From positions 1-64,000 of the forward strand of contig NZ_FOQY01000006.1 of assembly GCF_900113865.1 (NCBI RefSeq): 64,000 nucleotides of DNA. The letters run 5' to 3'. Under the pieces are notes generated by a model. The model ran no database searches and was not told where the DNA came from. It was given only the letters and a program-made list of their open reading frames with translations. This DNA comes from Streptosporangium canum. Lineage in GTDB: Bacteria > Actinomycetota > Actinomycetes > Streptosporangiales > Streptosporangiaceae. Below are positions 25,305 to 33,385 of the stretch, piece after piece. Position numbers and translations under genes: made by a program. Every line of letters starts with the position of its first letter. Position 1 is the stretch's first letter.

Positions 25305-25790
25305 GGGTTCCAGGTCATGAGCCGGTGACGCACGCGTCTCCTTCGACGCCGCTTGCCGGGCCGGTCCAGAGACGAGCATGCAGTAGTCGGCCTGTGGACC
25401 GGGTTCTGATCCGGCCTGCCCACGACCTGCGGCGAAATCAGGGGCATCACCGCTGAGCTGCCAGAACGCTGCCGTCACCTGCCCGCCGGCAGTCGGCTGT
25501 CGCAGGTGTCGGCTACAGACGACGGCCGCAACGGCAACACCTTGGATGGCGACGATCAGTCCCGGCCCCGCTTCCGGCCCGGGGCCCGCCCCGCCGGCGC
25601 CGCTCTGCCCCTCAGCGCACGGGCCGGTCGAAGAACTCCGCCAGGGCCGCCCGGCCACGACGCGCGGAAGCACCGGGTGAGGTGAGGGCTTTATCCCTCA
25701 ACCGCCATATGGCTAATATCAGGCCACCAATCGCCTACTTTGGCGATTTTCGTCATAGACGCACCGATCGGTGAGGAGAGTGTCCTGCAC

Positions 25791-28250
25791 GTGGCTGGTT
25801 TGGGCAGGATCGGGCGACGAAGAGCGGGGACCGTGGGCGACGGGAACGGGGTATCGGGGTCAACCAGCGGCCGGCCGCGGCGACTGGCCGGTGCCCGCCG
25901 ACTGCCCTTGCGTACCGTGCTGATCATTGTCGTGCTCGTACCGAGCATGACTTTCACCCCGCTGTTGGGCTCGGGCATATACCAGCTGGCCACTCAGTGG
26001 CAGGCGGAGAAGATCCAGATGGATCTGGCCACCGATACCGTCGGCAGACCCGCGGCCGACCTGTTCTTCAGCCTTGAGCAGGAGCGACTGCTCACTGCGG
26101 AGACGCAGGCCAGTCCCCGTAGCACCTACCGCGACAAGCTCGCCAAGCAGCGCGCGGTGACCGATCAGGCCGTGAGCGCCTTCCGTCCGCTGGCAGCCCT
26201 GGACACCACCGGCGGACAGGAGGGGCTCGCCGACGCCATCGCCCGGACCCAACGCGGCCTCGACCTCCTCGACCAGCAGCGGCGGGCAGTGGACGCCGGT
26301 TGGTCCAGCGAGCAGAAGGCGTTCGACTACTACAACGGCGTCCTTGAGTCAGACCTCAACGTGTTGACCGCCCTCAGCCGCACCGACCACGCCGAGGTGA
26401 GCAGCAAGGCGCAGACGCTGGTCGACCTCTTCTGGGCCGTCGACATGATCGGCCGCGAAGACGCCATTCTGGCCCGCGGCTGGGAGACGGGGCACCTGAC
26501 GAGGGACGAGTACGGCCTTGTCGCCGACGCCATCGGCACCAGGAAACACCTCCTGCAGTCCCGGGTGGCCCCCAGTCTCATGGGCAACGAGAGCCAGTAC
26601 GGAGCGCTGACAGCCAGTAAGGCGTGGGAGACCATGACTGCTCTGGAGGGGCGGCTGCTCGCCTCCGAGACCAGCTCCGAGAGCACCCAGGTGACACTCC
26701 GCGAGGTCGGCCCGGTGTGGCGCTCCTCGGTGGACACGGTCACCCCGCAACTGCTGCAACTTCTCAACCTCCGGCTCGAAAACGTCAGCAAGATCGGATA
26801 CGGCCACGCCGATCGGCTCTTCGCGACCTTCATCAGTGTCACCGCCGTCGGCCTGCTCGCCCTGGGCCTGGTCATCGTCACCATCTGGCGCCTCACCGCC
26901 ATCCTTCGCCGGCGCATCCTCCACCTGCGCGAGGACGCCCAGGAGCTCCAGGAGCGGCTGCCCGACGTGGTCGCCCGGCTGGAGCGCGGCGAGGACGTCG
27001 ACGTGGACGCGGAAGTGCACATGGTCGAACCCACCCCCGACGAGCTCGGCGAACTCGGGCAAGCCCTCAATCTGGCCAGCCGCAGCGCTGTCCTCACCGC
27101 CGTACGGCAGGCCGAACAACACCGCGGCTTCCAGCGCATGCTCCAGCGCATCGCCCGCCGTACCCAGATCCTCATCGGTCTTCAGCTGAAGAAGCTGGAC
27201 GAACTGGAACGCAAGCACGAGGACCCCGAGGTGCTGGAGGGCCTGTTCGACCTGGACCACCTCACCGCCCGGCTGCGCCGCTACGAGGAGAACCTGGTGA
27301 TCCTCGGCGGCGGTCAGCCGCAGCGCCGCTGGCGCAAGCCGGTACGCCTGCTCGATGTACTGCGCGCCGCGCAAGGCGAGGTCCAGGACTACCGACGGAT
27401 CTCGATCGATGTCGAGGGCGACCCCTGGGTGGCCGAGCGCGCGGTGGGACCGTTGATCCACGTCCTGGCGGAACTGATGGAGAACGCCACCGCCTTCTCC
27501 AAGCCACTGACCCCCGTCGAGGTGCGGGCCGCACTGGTCAGCCGGGGCCTCGCCGTGGAGATCGAAGACCGCGGCCTGGGCATGGAACCCGAGCAGTACG
27601 CCGCCGCCAACGCCCTGATGCAGTCGCCGCCGCAGCTCGATGTGATGACCCACGCCGACGATGTGCGTCTCGGCCTGTACGTGGTCGCTCGGCTCTCCGC
27701 GGGTCTGGGCCTCCAGGTGGAACTGCGACCGTCGGCCTTCGGCGGCACCCGTGTCATCGTGCTGCTCCCGGAACCGCTGGTGGTGGACCGCCCCCGAGCG
27801 GTACCCGGGCCGGCCGCGCTCCCCGAGGAGGTCCCCCGGGACCCCACCGGTCCGCAGCCCCACCCGCAGGAAGGTACGGCCGGTCCCCGCCCGCCCCACG
27901 AGGACGCGCAGTTGCCTGCTCGCTCCAGGGGACGCGCGATGGCATACGTGACAGCGCCCACCGCCGAATCACCGGATCACCGGGACGCGCCCCCGTCGTC
28001 CGGCCAGGAGCCGCTGCCCCAGCGGGTGCGCCAGGCCAGCCTGGTCACCGAGCTGAAAGTCCCGGCGGACAGGGATGAACAGACCGACCAGGAGACCTGG
28101 GCCGTACGCGAGCAGCCCAGCCGATCCAGTGCCACGATCGGCGCGTTCCAGAGGCAGTCCCGCAGGCGCCGGACCGGTGACGACACCTTCCAGCCCCGGC
28201 CGGACGGATCCCCCGAGCCCGGTTCCCCTACGACGGAAGATCGAAGATGA
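25791..28250 (+). CDS. cvnA: Conservon sensor histidine kinase-like protein (CvnA)
   Basis: This is about 819 residues from the GTG at 25791 (an upstream TTG at 25740 is unlikely). One membrane helix near the N-terminus (TVLIIVVLVPSMTF) precedes a large extracytoplasmic nitrate/nitrite-sensor-like helical domain (about 60-340). A second helix (FISVTAVGLLALGLVIVTIW), HAMP, a coiled region and a C-terminal HATPase domain (N-box VLAELMENATAFS, then EDRGLGM) follow. The last about 150 residues are Pro-rich and disordered. CvnA proteins are membrane parts of conservons, G-protein-like switch complexes of actinomycetes that influence development and antibiotic production. It overlaps cvnB by 4 bases. 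Confidence 0.9.
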   Translation: MAGLGRIGRRRAGTVGDGNGVSGSTSGRPRRLAGARRLPLRTVLIIVVLVPSMTFTPLLGSGIYQLATQWQAEKIQMDLATDTVGRPAADLFFSLEQERLLTAETQASPRSTYRDKLAKQRAVTDQAVSAFRPLAALDTTGGQEGLADAIARTQRGLDLLDQQRRAVDAGWSSEQKAFDYYNGVLESDLNVLTALSRTDHAEVSSKAQTLVDLFWAVDMIGREDAILARGWETGHLTRDEYGLVADAIGTRKHLLQSRVAPSLMGNESQYGALTASKAWETMTALEGRLLASETSSESTQVTLREVGPVWRSSVDTVTPQLLQLLNLRLENVSKIGYGHADRLFATFISVTAVGLLALGLVIVTIWRLTAILRRRILHLREDAQELQERLPDVVARLERGEDVDVDAEVHMVEPTPDELGELGQALNLASRSAVLTAVRQAEQHRGFQRMLQRIARRTQILIGLQLKKLDELERKHEDPEVLEGLFDLDHLTARLRRYEENLVILGGGQPQRRWRKPVRLLDVLRAAQGEVQDYRRISIDVEGDPWVAERAVGPLIHVLAELMENATAFSKPLTPVEVRAALVSRGLAVEIEDRGLGMEPEQYAAANALMQSPPQLDVMTHADDVRLGLYVVARLSAGLGLQVELRPSAFGGTRVIVLLPEPLVVDRPRAVPGPAALPEEVPRDPTGPQPHPQEGTAGPRPPHEDAQLPARSRGRAMAYVTAPTAESPDHRDAPPSSGQEPLPQRVRQASLVTELKVPADRDEQTDQETWAVREQPSRSSATIGAFQRQSRRRRTGDDTFQPRPDGSPEPGSPTTEDRR

Positions 28251-28678
28251 CGCAGCGAACCACCGCCACCGACACAGACCTGGACTGGCTCCTGGACGGC
28301 CTGGTCGATCAGGTCGCGGGCACCCGGCACGCCATCGTGCTGTCCGACGACGGACTGGTGATCAGCCGGTCCCAGACCATCGAACGCGCGGACGCCGAAC
28401 GCCTCGCCGCGATCGCCACCGGCCAGCAGAGCCTGGCTCGCGGTGTCGGGCAGCTCTTCGGCGGCGGACCGGTCCACCAGGTCATCATCGAGATGGCCGA
28501 CCTGTGGCTGTTCCTCACCACTGCGGGCCGCGGCACCCATCTGGCCGTGGTCGCCTCCCAGGAGGTCGACGCCGAACTGATGAGCGTCGCGATGCATACC
28601 CTGGTCCAGCAGGTCGGCCAGAAGCTGGGAACCGACGCGCGCACCCCGCAGGCCGATGACGCGGGGAGACACGGATGA
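28247..28678 (+). CDS. cvnB: Conservon roadblock/LC7 protein (CvnB)
   Basis: This 143-residue protein has the roadblock/LC7 fold: LDWLLDGLVDQVAGTRHAIV, then SDDGLVISRS, and a second strand-helix unit with LAVVASQEVDAELM. Roadblock proteins regulate small GTPases; in conservons CvnB is thought to bridge the CvnA sensor and the CvnD GTPase. The ATG overlaps the cvnA stop by ATGA and its own stop overlaps cvnC by ATGA, so translation of the set is coupled. Confidence 0.92.
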   Translation: MTQRTTATDTDLDWLLDGLVDQVAGTRHAIVLSDDGLVISRSQTIERADAERLAAIATGQQSLARGVGQLFGGGPVHQVIIEMADLWLFLTTAGRGTHLAVVASQEVDAELMSVAMHTLVQQVGQKLGTDARTPQADDAGRHG

Positions 28679-29073
28679 GGCACTGGACCGAGGGCTTCGA
28701 CGACGATGACGCCGACGAGCCCCTTGTCCGTCCCTATACGATCACCGGCGGACGGACCGCCCCCGAGCGGGACGACCTGACACTGATCACCCTGGTGACG
28801 GCGATTTCCCCGGTCTCTTCGGAGACCGGACACGGCCTGCGGAGAATGCAGCCGGAGCACCGCACCATCCTCGCTCTGTGCAAGCGGCCCCTGGCGGTGG
28901 CCGAAGTCGCCTCCGCGCTGAACCTCCCGGTGTCAGTGACCAAGATCCTCATCGGCGATCTGATCGAGTCCGACCAGGTGCGGGCCCGGCCACCGCTGGC
29001 TTTCGCACAGGCAGGCGGCTTTCCCGGCATGACAATTCTTGAGGCGGTGAGGGATGGATTACGCAATCTCTGA
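28675..29073 (+). CDS. cvnC: Conservon DUF742 protein (CvnC)
   Basis: The 132-residue protein has a DUF742 winged-helix-like domain: VRPYTITGGRTAP at the start, then LCKRPLAVAEVASALNLPVS and VTKILIGDLIESDQV. It is the fixed third member of conservons and is thought to interact with CvnD. It overlaps both neighbours (4 bases with cvnB, 20 bases with cvnD). Confidence 0.92.
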   Translation: MRHWTEGFDDDDADEPLVRPYTITGGRTAPERDDLTLITLVTAISPVSSETGHGLRRMQPEHRTILALCKRPLAVAEVASALNLPVSVTKILIGDLIESDQVRARPPLAFAQAGGFPGMTILEAVRDGLRNL

Positions 29074-29653
29074 CCACGGGGACGCTGCTCCCCTGGCGGT
29101 GAAGATCCTTATCGCCGGTGGTTTCGGCGTCGGGAAGACGACCCTGGTCGGCGCGGTGAGCGAAGTCGCCCCACTACGTACCGAGGAGTACCTGACCCAT
29201 GCCAGCGTCGGCGTGGACGATCTGAAAGGGGTGAGCGGCAAGTCCACCACTACCGTCGCACTGGACTTCGGGCGCATCACCATCAGCAGCGAACTCGTGC
29301 TCTACCTGTTCGGCACGCCCGGACAGGAACGCTTCTGGTTCATGTGGAACGACCTTGTCAACGGAGCGATGGGCGCGGTCGTCCTGGTCGACACCCGCCG
29401 GCTGGATGTGAGCTTCGCGTCGATCGACTTCTTCGAGAGCCGCGGTATCCCCTTCGTCGTCGGCGTCAACTGCTTCCATGGTGTCAGGGACCGGACGCCG
29501 GAGGAGATCCGCAGGGCACTCGATCTCGATCCGCAGGTGCCGCTGGTGCTCTGTGACGCCCGTGACCGGGCGGCGGGCCGCGATGTGCTGCTGGCGCTCA
29601 TCGACCACCTGATGGCCGCTCAGTCCCGCACCGCACCGCACCCCGTGGCCTGA
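29054..29653 (+). CDS. cvnD: Conservon small GTPase (CvnD)
   Basis: This 199-residue Ras-like GTPase has a P-loop GGFGVGKTTL (about 24-33), a G3 motif LFGTPGQERFWFMW (about 83-96) and a G4-equivalent GVNCFHG. The usual N-K-x-D is altered to the N-x-F form known in conservon GTPases. It is the output module of the CvnABCD complex. Its stop codon at 29651-29653 lies only 6 bases before the second tRNA-like scar, so the operon ends at a junction and no terminator of its own is visible. Confidence 0.92.
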   Translation: MDYAISDHGDAAPLAVKILIAGGFGVGKTTLVGAVSEVAPLRTEEYLTHASVGVDDLKGVSGKSTTTVALDFGRITISSELVLYLFGTPGQERFWFMWNDLVNGAMGAVVLVDTRRLDVSFASIDFFESRGIPFVVGVNCFHGVRDRTPEEIRRALDLDPQVPLVLCDARDRAAGRDVLLALIDHLMAAQSRTAPHPVA

Positions 29654-29659
29654 CCGGGC

Positions 29660-29817
29660 CGGGACGACAGGATTCGAGCCTGCGCCCCCTTGCCCCCGGG
29701 CAAACCGGGAGGGGGCGGGAGCATGCCTGACACCCGCCCCCTCCCGCGCATACGGTCCACGGTGATCCACCGACGTCCGGGCCCGTCCGTGGTCGTTGTC
29801 ACTCAGTTAGTCACCCA
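29660..29817 (-). repeat. Second degenerate tRNA-Pro 3'-end copy with extended flank (candidate att scar)
   Basis: From 29660 the sequence CGGGACGACAGGATTCGAGC resembles the tRNA-Pro 3' end, less well than the copy at 23079. The following bases to about 29817 resemble the 23120-23225 flank (shared blocks GGTCCACGG / AGTCCACGG, CCGTCC-type and GTCACTCAG-type). A third, shorter relative of the tail occurs near 23822-23875. There is no complete tRNA. The 264 bases between cvnD and the next gene hold nothing else recognisable. Confidence 0.6.
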
Positions 29818-29917
29818 GGACCACATCTTCTGAGGCGCTGTCAGCACCCTTATGAACGGCACCATCCTTGTCGGTGACGACTGGCATCATGCCGCGTAAC
29901 TGATCAGGGGAGCCACA

Positions 29918-30562
29918 GTGACAGACCTGCACGAGGAGTTCAGCTGGCTTTCGGAGTTCGGGCCGTTCTACGACGTCTCCTGTGTGTCCTTCGTTCGATC
30001 CCTCTCCCCTGCTGAGGCGCTGACTCGTCTCGGAGCGGAGATCGGTGGGATCAAAGAAGCGACCTTCGAAGAACTGCAGGAACGGACGATGAAGTGCATC
30101 GACTCGGACGACAGGATGCGCACCAGTTACGTAGGCGCACTGGAGACGGACGGCTGGACAGTGCTCATCCAGCTCTGGGCCGGATCGATCACAGTTGCCC
30201 GCCCCCTGCTGAGACGGCTTTCTCAAGCGACCGAGGTCGTGTCGATCAACCGCAACATCCATGCCACTGACTTCTTCATCTACGCGGCTGACGGCGAACT
30301 GATCATATGGTTCGACCTGCTGGGGCCCTATGCGCGCACGGGCAGCGATCCGGACCGATTTGTCGACATGATGCGCGAAGTCGGGCTGAACCCCGATCTG
30401 GATCCCAACCTGGACCTGGACCTGGACCTGGACCTGGAAGACCCAGATCTTGGCACGGAATTCCCACGTTCCTTCGCTCTGGCAAGAAAGATCACCGGCT
30501 TTCCCTTCTCCAAGGACATGCTCGACATGCGACTCCTGGGTGCCGTGATCAACAGCGAGTGA
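29918..30562 (+). CDS. DUF6461 family protein with an Asp-Leu repeat
   Basis: This 214-residue protein has a GTG start with AGGGGAG upstream. The opening FSWLSEFGPFYDVSCVSFVR and the WTVLIQLWAGSITVARP block match the DUF6461 family of actinomycetes, whose function is unknown. Between about residues 162 and 174 a run of alternating Leu and Asp is encoded by five exact ACCTGG hexamers. It lies between the second tRNA-like scar and the integrase remnant, hence inside the possible island. Confidence 0.78.
   Translation: MTDLHEEFSWLSEFGPFYDVSCVSFVRSLSPAEALTRLGAEIGGIKEATFEELQERTMKCIDSDDRMRTSYVGALETDGWTVLIQLWAGSITVARPLLRRLSQATEVVSINRNIHATDFFIYAADGELIIWFDLLGPYARTGSDPDRFVDMMREVGLNPDLDPNLDLDLDLDLEDPDLGTEFPRSFALARKITGFPFSKDMLDMRLLGAVINSE
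30408..30437 (+). repeat. Five-unit ACCTGG hexanucleotide tandem repeat inside the DUF6461 gene
   Basis: Five perfect in-frame copies (30 bases) encode alternating Leu-Asp residues. A length change by whole units would add or remove two residues without a frameshift. Confidence 0.9.
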
Positions 30563-30580
30563 TCACGATCAAGCAGGAAC

Positions 30581-30892
30581 ATGGCAGCGACTCTCAAGGC
30601 GGCTTGCCTCATCCGATGTAGGGCGTCGACTTCCCTTGGCGGAAGTGCTCGATTTGGAATCGTTGCGTGTCGTGCATCGACAGCGAGCCGATTCCCTGAC
30701 AGCAATCTGGAGCGGGACGCCGAGCTGCCAGCGGGAATGATGGTCGCGATCGACGTTGTGATCATTCGGGTGGGGAACACCATGATCGCGTTGGAGCATG
30801 ACGGCAATGTCGGTGAGTTTGCCCCCTCGCTCACCAAGTCCGCCGCCCAGACGGCTGTGACACGACTTCATCAGTCTCTGCAAGACAACTAA
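30581..30892 (+). pseudogene. Probable decayed small gene between DUF6461 and integrase remnant
   Basis: The frame is open for 103 residues, but only the second half looks like protein (VAIDVVIIRVGNTMIALEHD and a helical C-terminus AAQTAVTRLHQSL). The first half has poor codon bias and an odd Cys/Arg/Ser composition. It may be the C-terminus of a sensor-type secreted protein whose N-terminus was lost. I do not recognise the family. Confidence 0.35.
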
Positions 30893-30928
30893 GATCACTC
30901 GCCGGCCGAGCTGCCCACGAAGGACCGG

Positions 30929-31159
30929 ATGCCTCGGGAGATGCGGCACAGCTCCGTCTCGCTGCTCTCCGACTCCGGCGTACCCCTGGAGGACATCGCG
31001 CGTCTCGTCGGCCACAGCGGGACGGCGGTCACGGAGGCGGTCTGCCGAAAGCAGATCCGCCCTGTCCTGCTCGGCGGCGCGGAGGCGATGGACCGGATCT
31101 TCACGTGGCAGGAGCGACAGTCACTCAGAATGCGAAAAGGGTGTCGCCCTTTCGGGTGA
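30929..31159 (+). pseudogene. Tyrosine recombinase (phage-type integrase) C-terminal remnant
   Basis: Only the last about 60 residues of an actinobacterial tyrosine recombinase remain: PREMRHSSVSLLSDSG (box II with catalytic Arg), LVGHSGTAVTEAV and RKQIRPVL. Where family members have the nucleophilic Tyr (V-Y-R-K-Q) this copy has Cys (TGC codon). The N-terminal and core-binding domains are missing. It points toward, and ends just before, tRNA-Pro at 31184-31260, the standard place for an integrase next to its attachment site. It must be inactive. Confidence 0.85.
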
Positions 31160-31166
31160 CACCCTT
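31137..31166 (-). terminator. Rho-independent terminator of tRNA-Pro
   Basis: The stem AAGGGTGTC / GACACCCTT, extended by three G-C pairs after one mismatch, closes a TTTC loop and runs into a T-rich tail on the minus strand. It lies 17 bases downstream of the encoded CCA end of tRNA-Pro. Confidence 0.8.
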
Positions 31167-31183
31167 GCCGACCAGTGAAAACC

Positions 31184-31260
<77 letters not shown>

Positions 31261-31373
31261 GTTGTCCTTCGCCCTCTCGAGCGGGACGTCATAACCTTAG
31301 CGCAGATCGGACGGGTGTGTGTACGCCAAGGCGTCCGGCGACCGGATGTGATCACCCGAGGGACGAGGTGCAC

Positions 31374-31805
31374 GTGGGGCGCAAAGCGCTGATCGACCAT
31401 GATGAGCTGCGGCGGCTGATCGGGGAGGGGCTGTCGAACGCGGAGCTGGCCACGCGGTTCGGGGTGAGTGAGTCCGGAATCCTGCAGGCCAAGAGGGCTG
31501 CGGGACTCTCCAAGCCGATGCTCGACCACTCCCGGGCGATCCCGTGGAAGCTGGACCGCTCACACAGCCAGTCCGGCCCGGCGACGAATTTGCGCAACCT
31601 GTCGTCCGTCGCGCAGGGACGGGCGATCCCCGCCGAGAAGCTCAACACCGCGCTGCGCTGGGCCGACCGGCTGATCGCCGGCGGGCTGGACATCGCCTAC
31701 GAGCCGGAGCGGGGGTTCCAGGAGGTTCCGGCCGCCGCCGGGCGCTCGCTCGTCGAGGGGCTCCTGGCCGAGGCTCGCAGGGCGCTGGAGCCCGCACAGG
31801 ACTGA
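31374..31805 (+). CDS. Small helix-turn-helix domain protein of unknown role
   Basis: This is about 143 residues from the GTG at 31374, with GGGACGAGG 6 bases upstream. The N-terminus is a homeodomain-like helix-turn-helix: LIDHDELRRLIGEGLSNAEL, then ATRFGVSESGILQAKRAAG (about 5-43). The remainder is helical (LNTALRWADRLIAGG) with a link segment rich in Ser/Gln. It is downstream of tRNA-Pro on the opposite strand and ends before a strong terminator, so it is a single-gene unit. DNA binding is likely, but its target is unknown. Confidence 0.7.
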   Translation: MGRKALIDHDELRRLIGEGLSNAELATRFGVSESGILQAKRAAGLSKPMLDHSRAIPWKLDRSHSQSGPATNLRNLSSVAQGRAIPAEKLNTALRWADRLIAGGLDIAYEPERGFQEVPAAAGRSLVEGLLAEARRALEPAQD

Positions 31806-31889
31806 GAGCCTGCCGGCGAAGGATTCGGCCGCTGCGGCCGGGACCGGGGATGCCCTGGTCGAGGCCGTCTTCGAGTGATACGCCGAGGT

Positions 31890-31919
31890 GACGCCATCCT
31901 CCGGAAGGAGGATGGCGTC
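31890..31919 (+). terminator. Hairpin with GGAA tetraloop before the ABC exporter operon
   Basis: A perfect 13-base stem (31890-31902 with 31907-31919) is closed by a GGAA tetraloop. It separates the small helix-turn-helix gene from the ABC/two-component operon. There is no T-run. Confidence 0.7.
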
Positions 31920-31969
31920 CGCACGATCGGGTGATGCCGTGCGACCTCGTGCCCGGCCAGGCTCGGAGC

Positions 31970-32683
31970 ATGACGGTGATCGAGGTCGAGGACCTCCGCA
32001 AGAACTATGGAAACACCCGGGCGGTCGACGGGGTGTCGTTCACGGTGGCGCGGGGAGAGACGTTCGGAGTCCTGGGCCACAACGGCGCGGGCAAGACCAC
32101 CACGGTGGAATGCCTGGTCGGGCTACGCAAGCCGGACTCGGGGACCATACGCGTGCTCGGTGAGAACCCCGCGAGACGCCGCCGCGCCCTCGCCCAGCGC
32201 ACAGGTGTGCAGCTCCAACAGGGTGAGCTGCCCGACCGGCTCAGGGTGGCCGAGGCCATGCGCCTGTTCGCGGCGTTCTACGATCGCCCGGACGACTGGC
32301 GGGCGGTACTGGAGCGCTGGGGGCTCGGCCCGATCGCGAACAAGGCGTTCGGCGATCTGTCAGGTGGCCAGCAGCAGCGGCTCAAGCTCGCGACGGCCCT
32401 GGTAGGCGGCCCCGAACTGGTGGTGCTCGACGAGCTCACCACAGGCCTCGACCCCGTCGCCCGCCGCGAGACATGGACGCTCATCGGCGACCTCAAGGCC
32501 GCCGGTACCACGGCGGTGCTGGTGAGCCATTTCATGGACGAGGCCGAGGAACTGTGCGACCGGGTCGCCGTCTTCGGCAACGGCCGGATCATCGCGCTCG
32601 GCAGCCCCCGCGAGCTGATCGGCCGGACCGGGACCGGCTCCCTGGAGGAGGCGTACTTCGCGCTGTCGGGGGAGGGGCGATGA
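31970..32683 (+). CDS. ABC transporter ATP-binding protein (drug-exporter type)
   Basis: This is about 237 residues. Either the ATG at 31970 or the GTG at 31976 (better spaced from CGGAG) is the start. Walker A is GHNGAGKTTT (about 37-46), the Q-loop VQLQQGELPDRL follows, and the signature FGDLSGGQQQRLKLA is followed by Walker B LVVLDELTTGLD. Note Leu for Pro in the usual DEPT. The H-loop LVSHFMDEAEEL is present. It belongs to the CcmA/DrrA-like exporter ATPases. It overlaps the permease by ATGA and is followed by a histidine kinase and response regulator in the same direction. Confidence 0.93.
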   Translation: MTVIEVEDLRKNYGNTRAVDGVSFTVARGETFGVLGHNGAGKTTTVECLVGLRKPDSGTIRVLGENPARRRRALAQRTGVQLQQGELPDRLRVAEAMRLFAAFYDRPDDWRAVLERWGLGPIANKAFGDLSGGQQQRLKLATALVGGPELVVLDELTTGLDPVARRETWTLIGDLKAAGTTAVLVSHFMDEAEELCDRVAVFGNGRIIALGSPRELIGRTGTGSLEEAYFALSGEGR

Positions 32684-33378
32684 AGGCGTTCGCCCACCTG
32701 TCGGCGACGGAACTCAGGCTGCTGGCCAGGGATCCGGGCAGCCTGTTCTTCATGGTCGCCTTCCCGTCCATGCTTCTCATGCTGAACGGCGGCAGCGACC
32801 GGCTTGAGATCCACCTCCCCGGCTACCTGGCCATGATCCTGGCCATCGGCGGGATCACCGCGCTGCCCGCGACCCTGGCGACCTACCGGGAGCGGAAGGT
32901 GCTGCGCCGCCTCGCGACCACCCCGGTCTCGCCGTTCGTGCTGCTCACCGCGCAGATCGTGGCCCAGCTCTCGATGGCGCTCGCCGGGGCGGCCATCGTG
33001 ACGGGGGTCGGCGTGATCGGGTTCGGGGTGGACCCGCCCGCGCATCCGGCCTGGCTGGCGCCGGCCTTCGTGCTGAGCGCGCTGATGTGCTACGCCATCG
33101 GGTTCGTGATCGCCGCCGTCGTGCCACGCGCACGGACCGCCGAGCTGATCGGGCTGCTGGTCATGTTTCCGATGATCTTCCTGGCCGGCGCGGCCATCCC
33201 CCGCGAAGGCGTGCCGGAGACGATGCACAGGATCGGCGACTACCTGCCGCTCACCCACGCCGTGACCGCCCTGCGGGAGAGCTGGTCCGACGTCCCGACG
33301 CTGCCGCCCCTGCTGATACTTTCGGGGATAGTCGTCCTCGGCACCGCCGTGGCGGCTGCGCTGTTCCGCTGGGAGTGA
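32680..33378 (+). CDS. ABC-2 type transporter permease
   Basis: This 232-residue integral membrane protein has six helices: SLFFMVAFPSMLLML, then PGYLAMILAIGGITALPATL, FVLLTAQIVAQLSMALAGAA, APAFVLSALMCYAIGFVIAA, LLVMFPMIFLAGAAIP and the C-terminal LLILSGIVVLGTAVAAALF. The segment RERKVLRRLATTPVSPF is the cytoplasmic coupling region typical of ABC-2 permeases. With the overlapping ATPase gene it forms a half-size exporter pair of the DrrAB type. The substrate is unknown. Confidence 0.9.
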   Translation: MKAFAHLSATELRLLARDPGSLFFMVAFPSMLLMLNGGSDRLEIHLPGYLAMILAIGGITALPATLATYRERKVLRRLATTPVSPFVLLTAQIVAQLSMALAGAAIVTGVGVIGFGVDPPAHPAWLAPAFVLSALMCYAIGFVIAAVVPRARTAELIGLLVMFPMIFLAGAAIPREGVPETMHRIGDYLPLTHAVTALRESWSDVPTLPPLLILSGIVVLGTAVAAALFRWE

Positions 33379-33385
33379 TCGGGCG

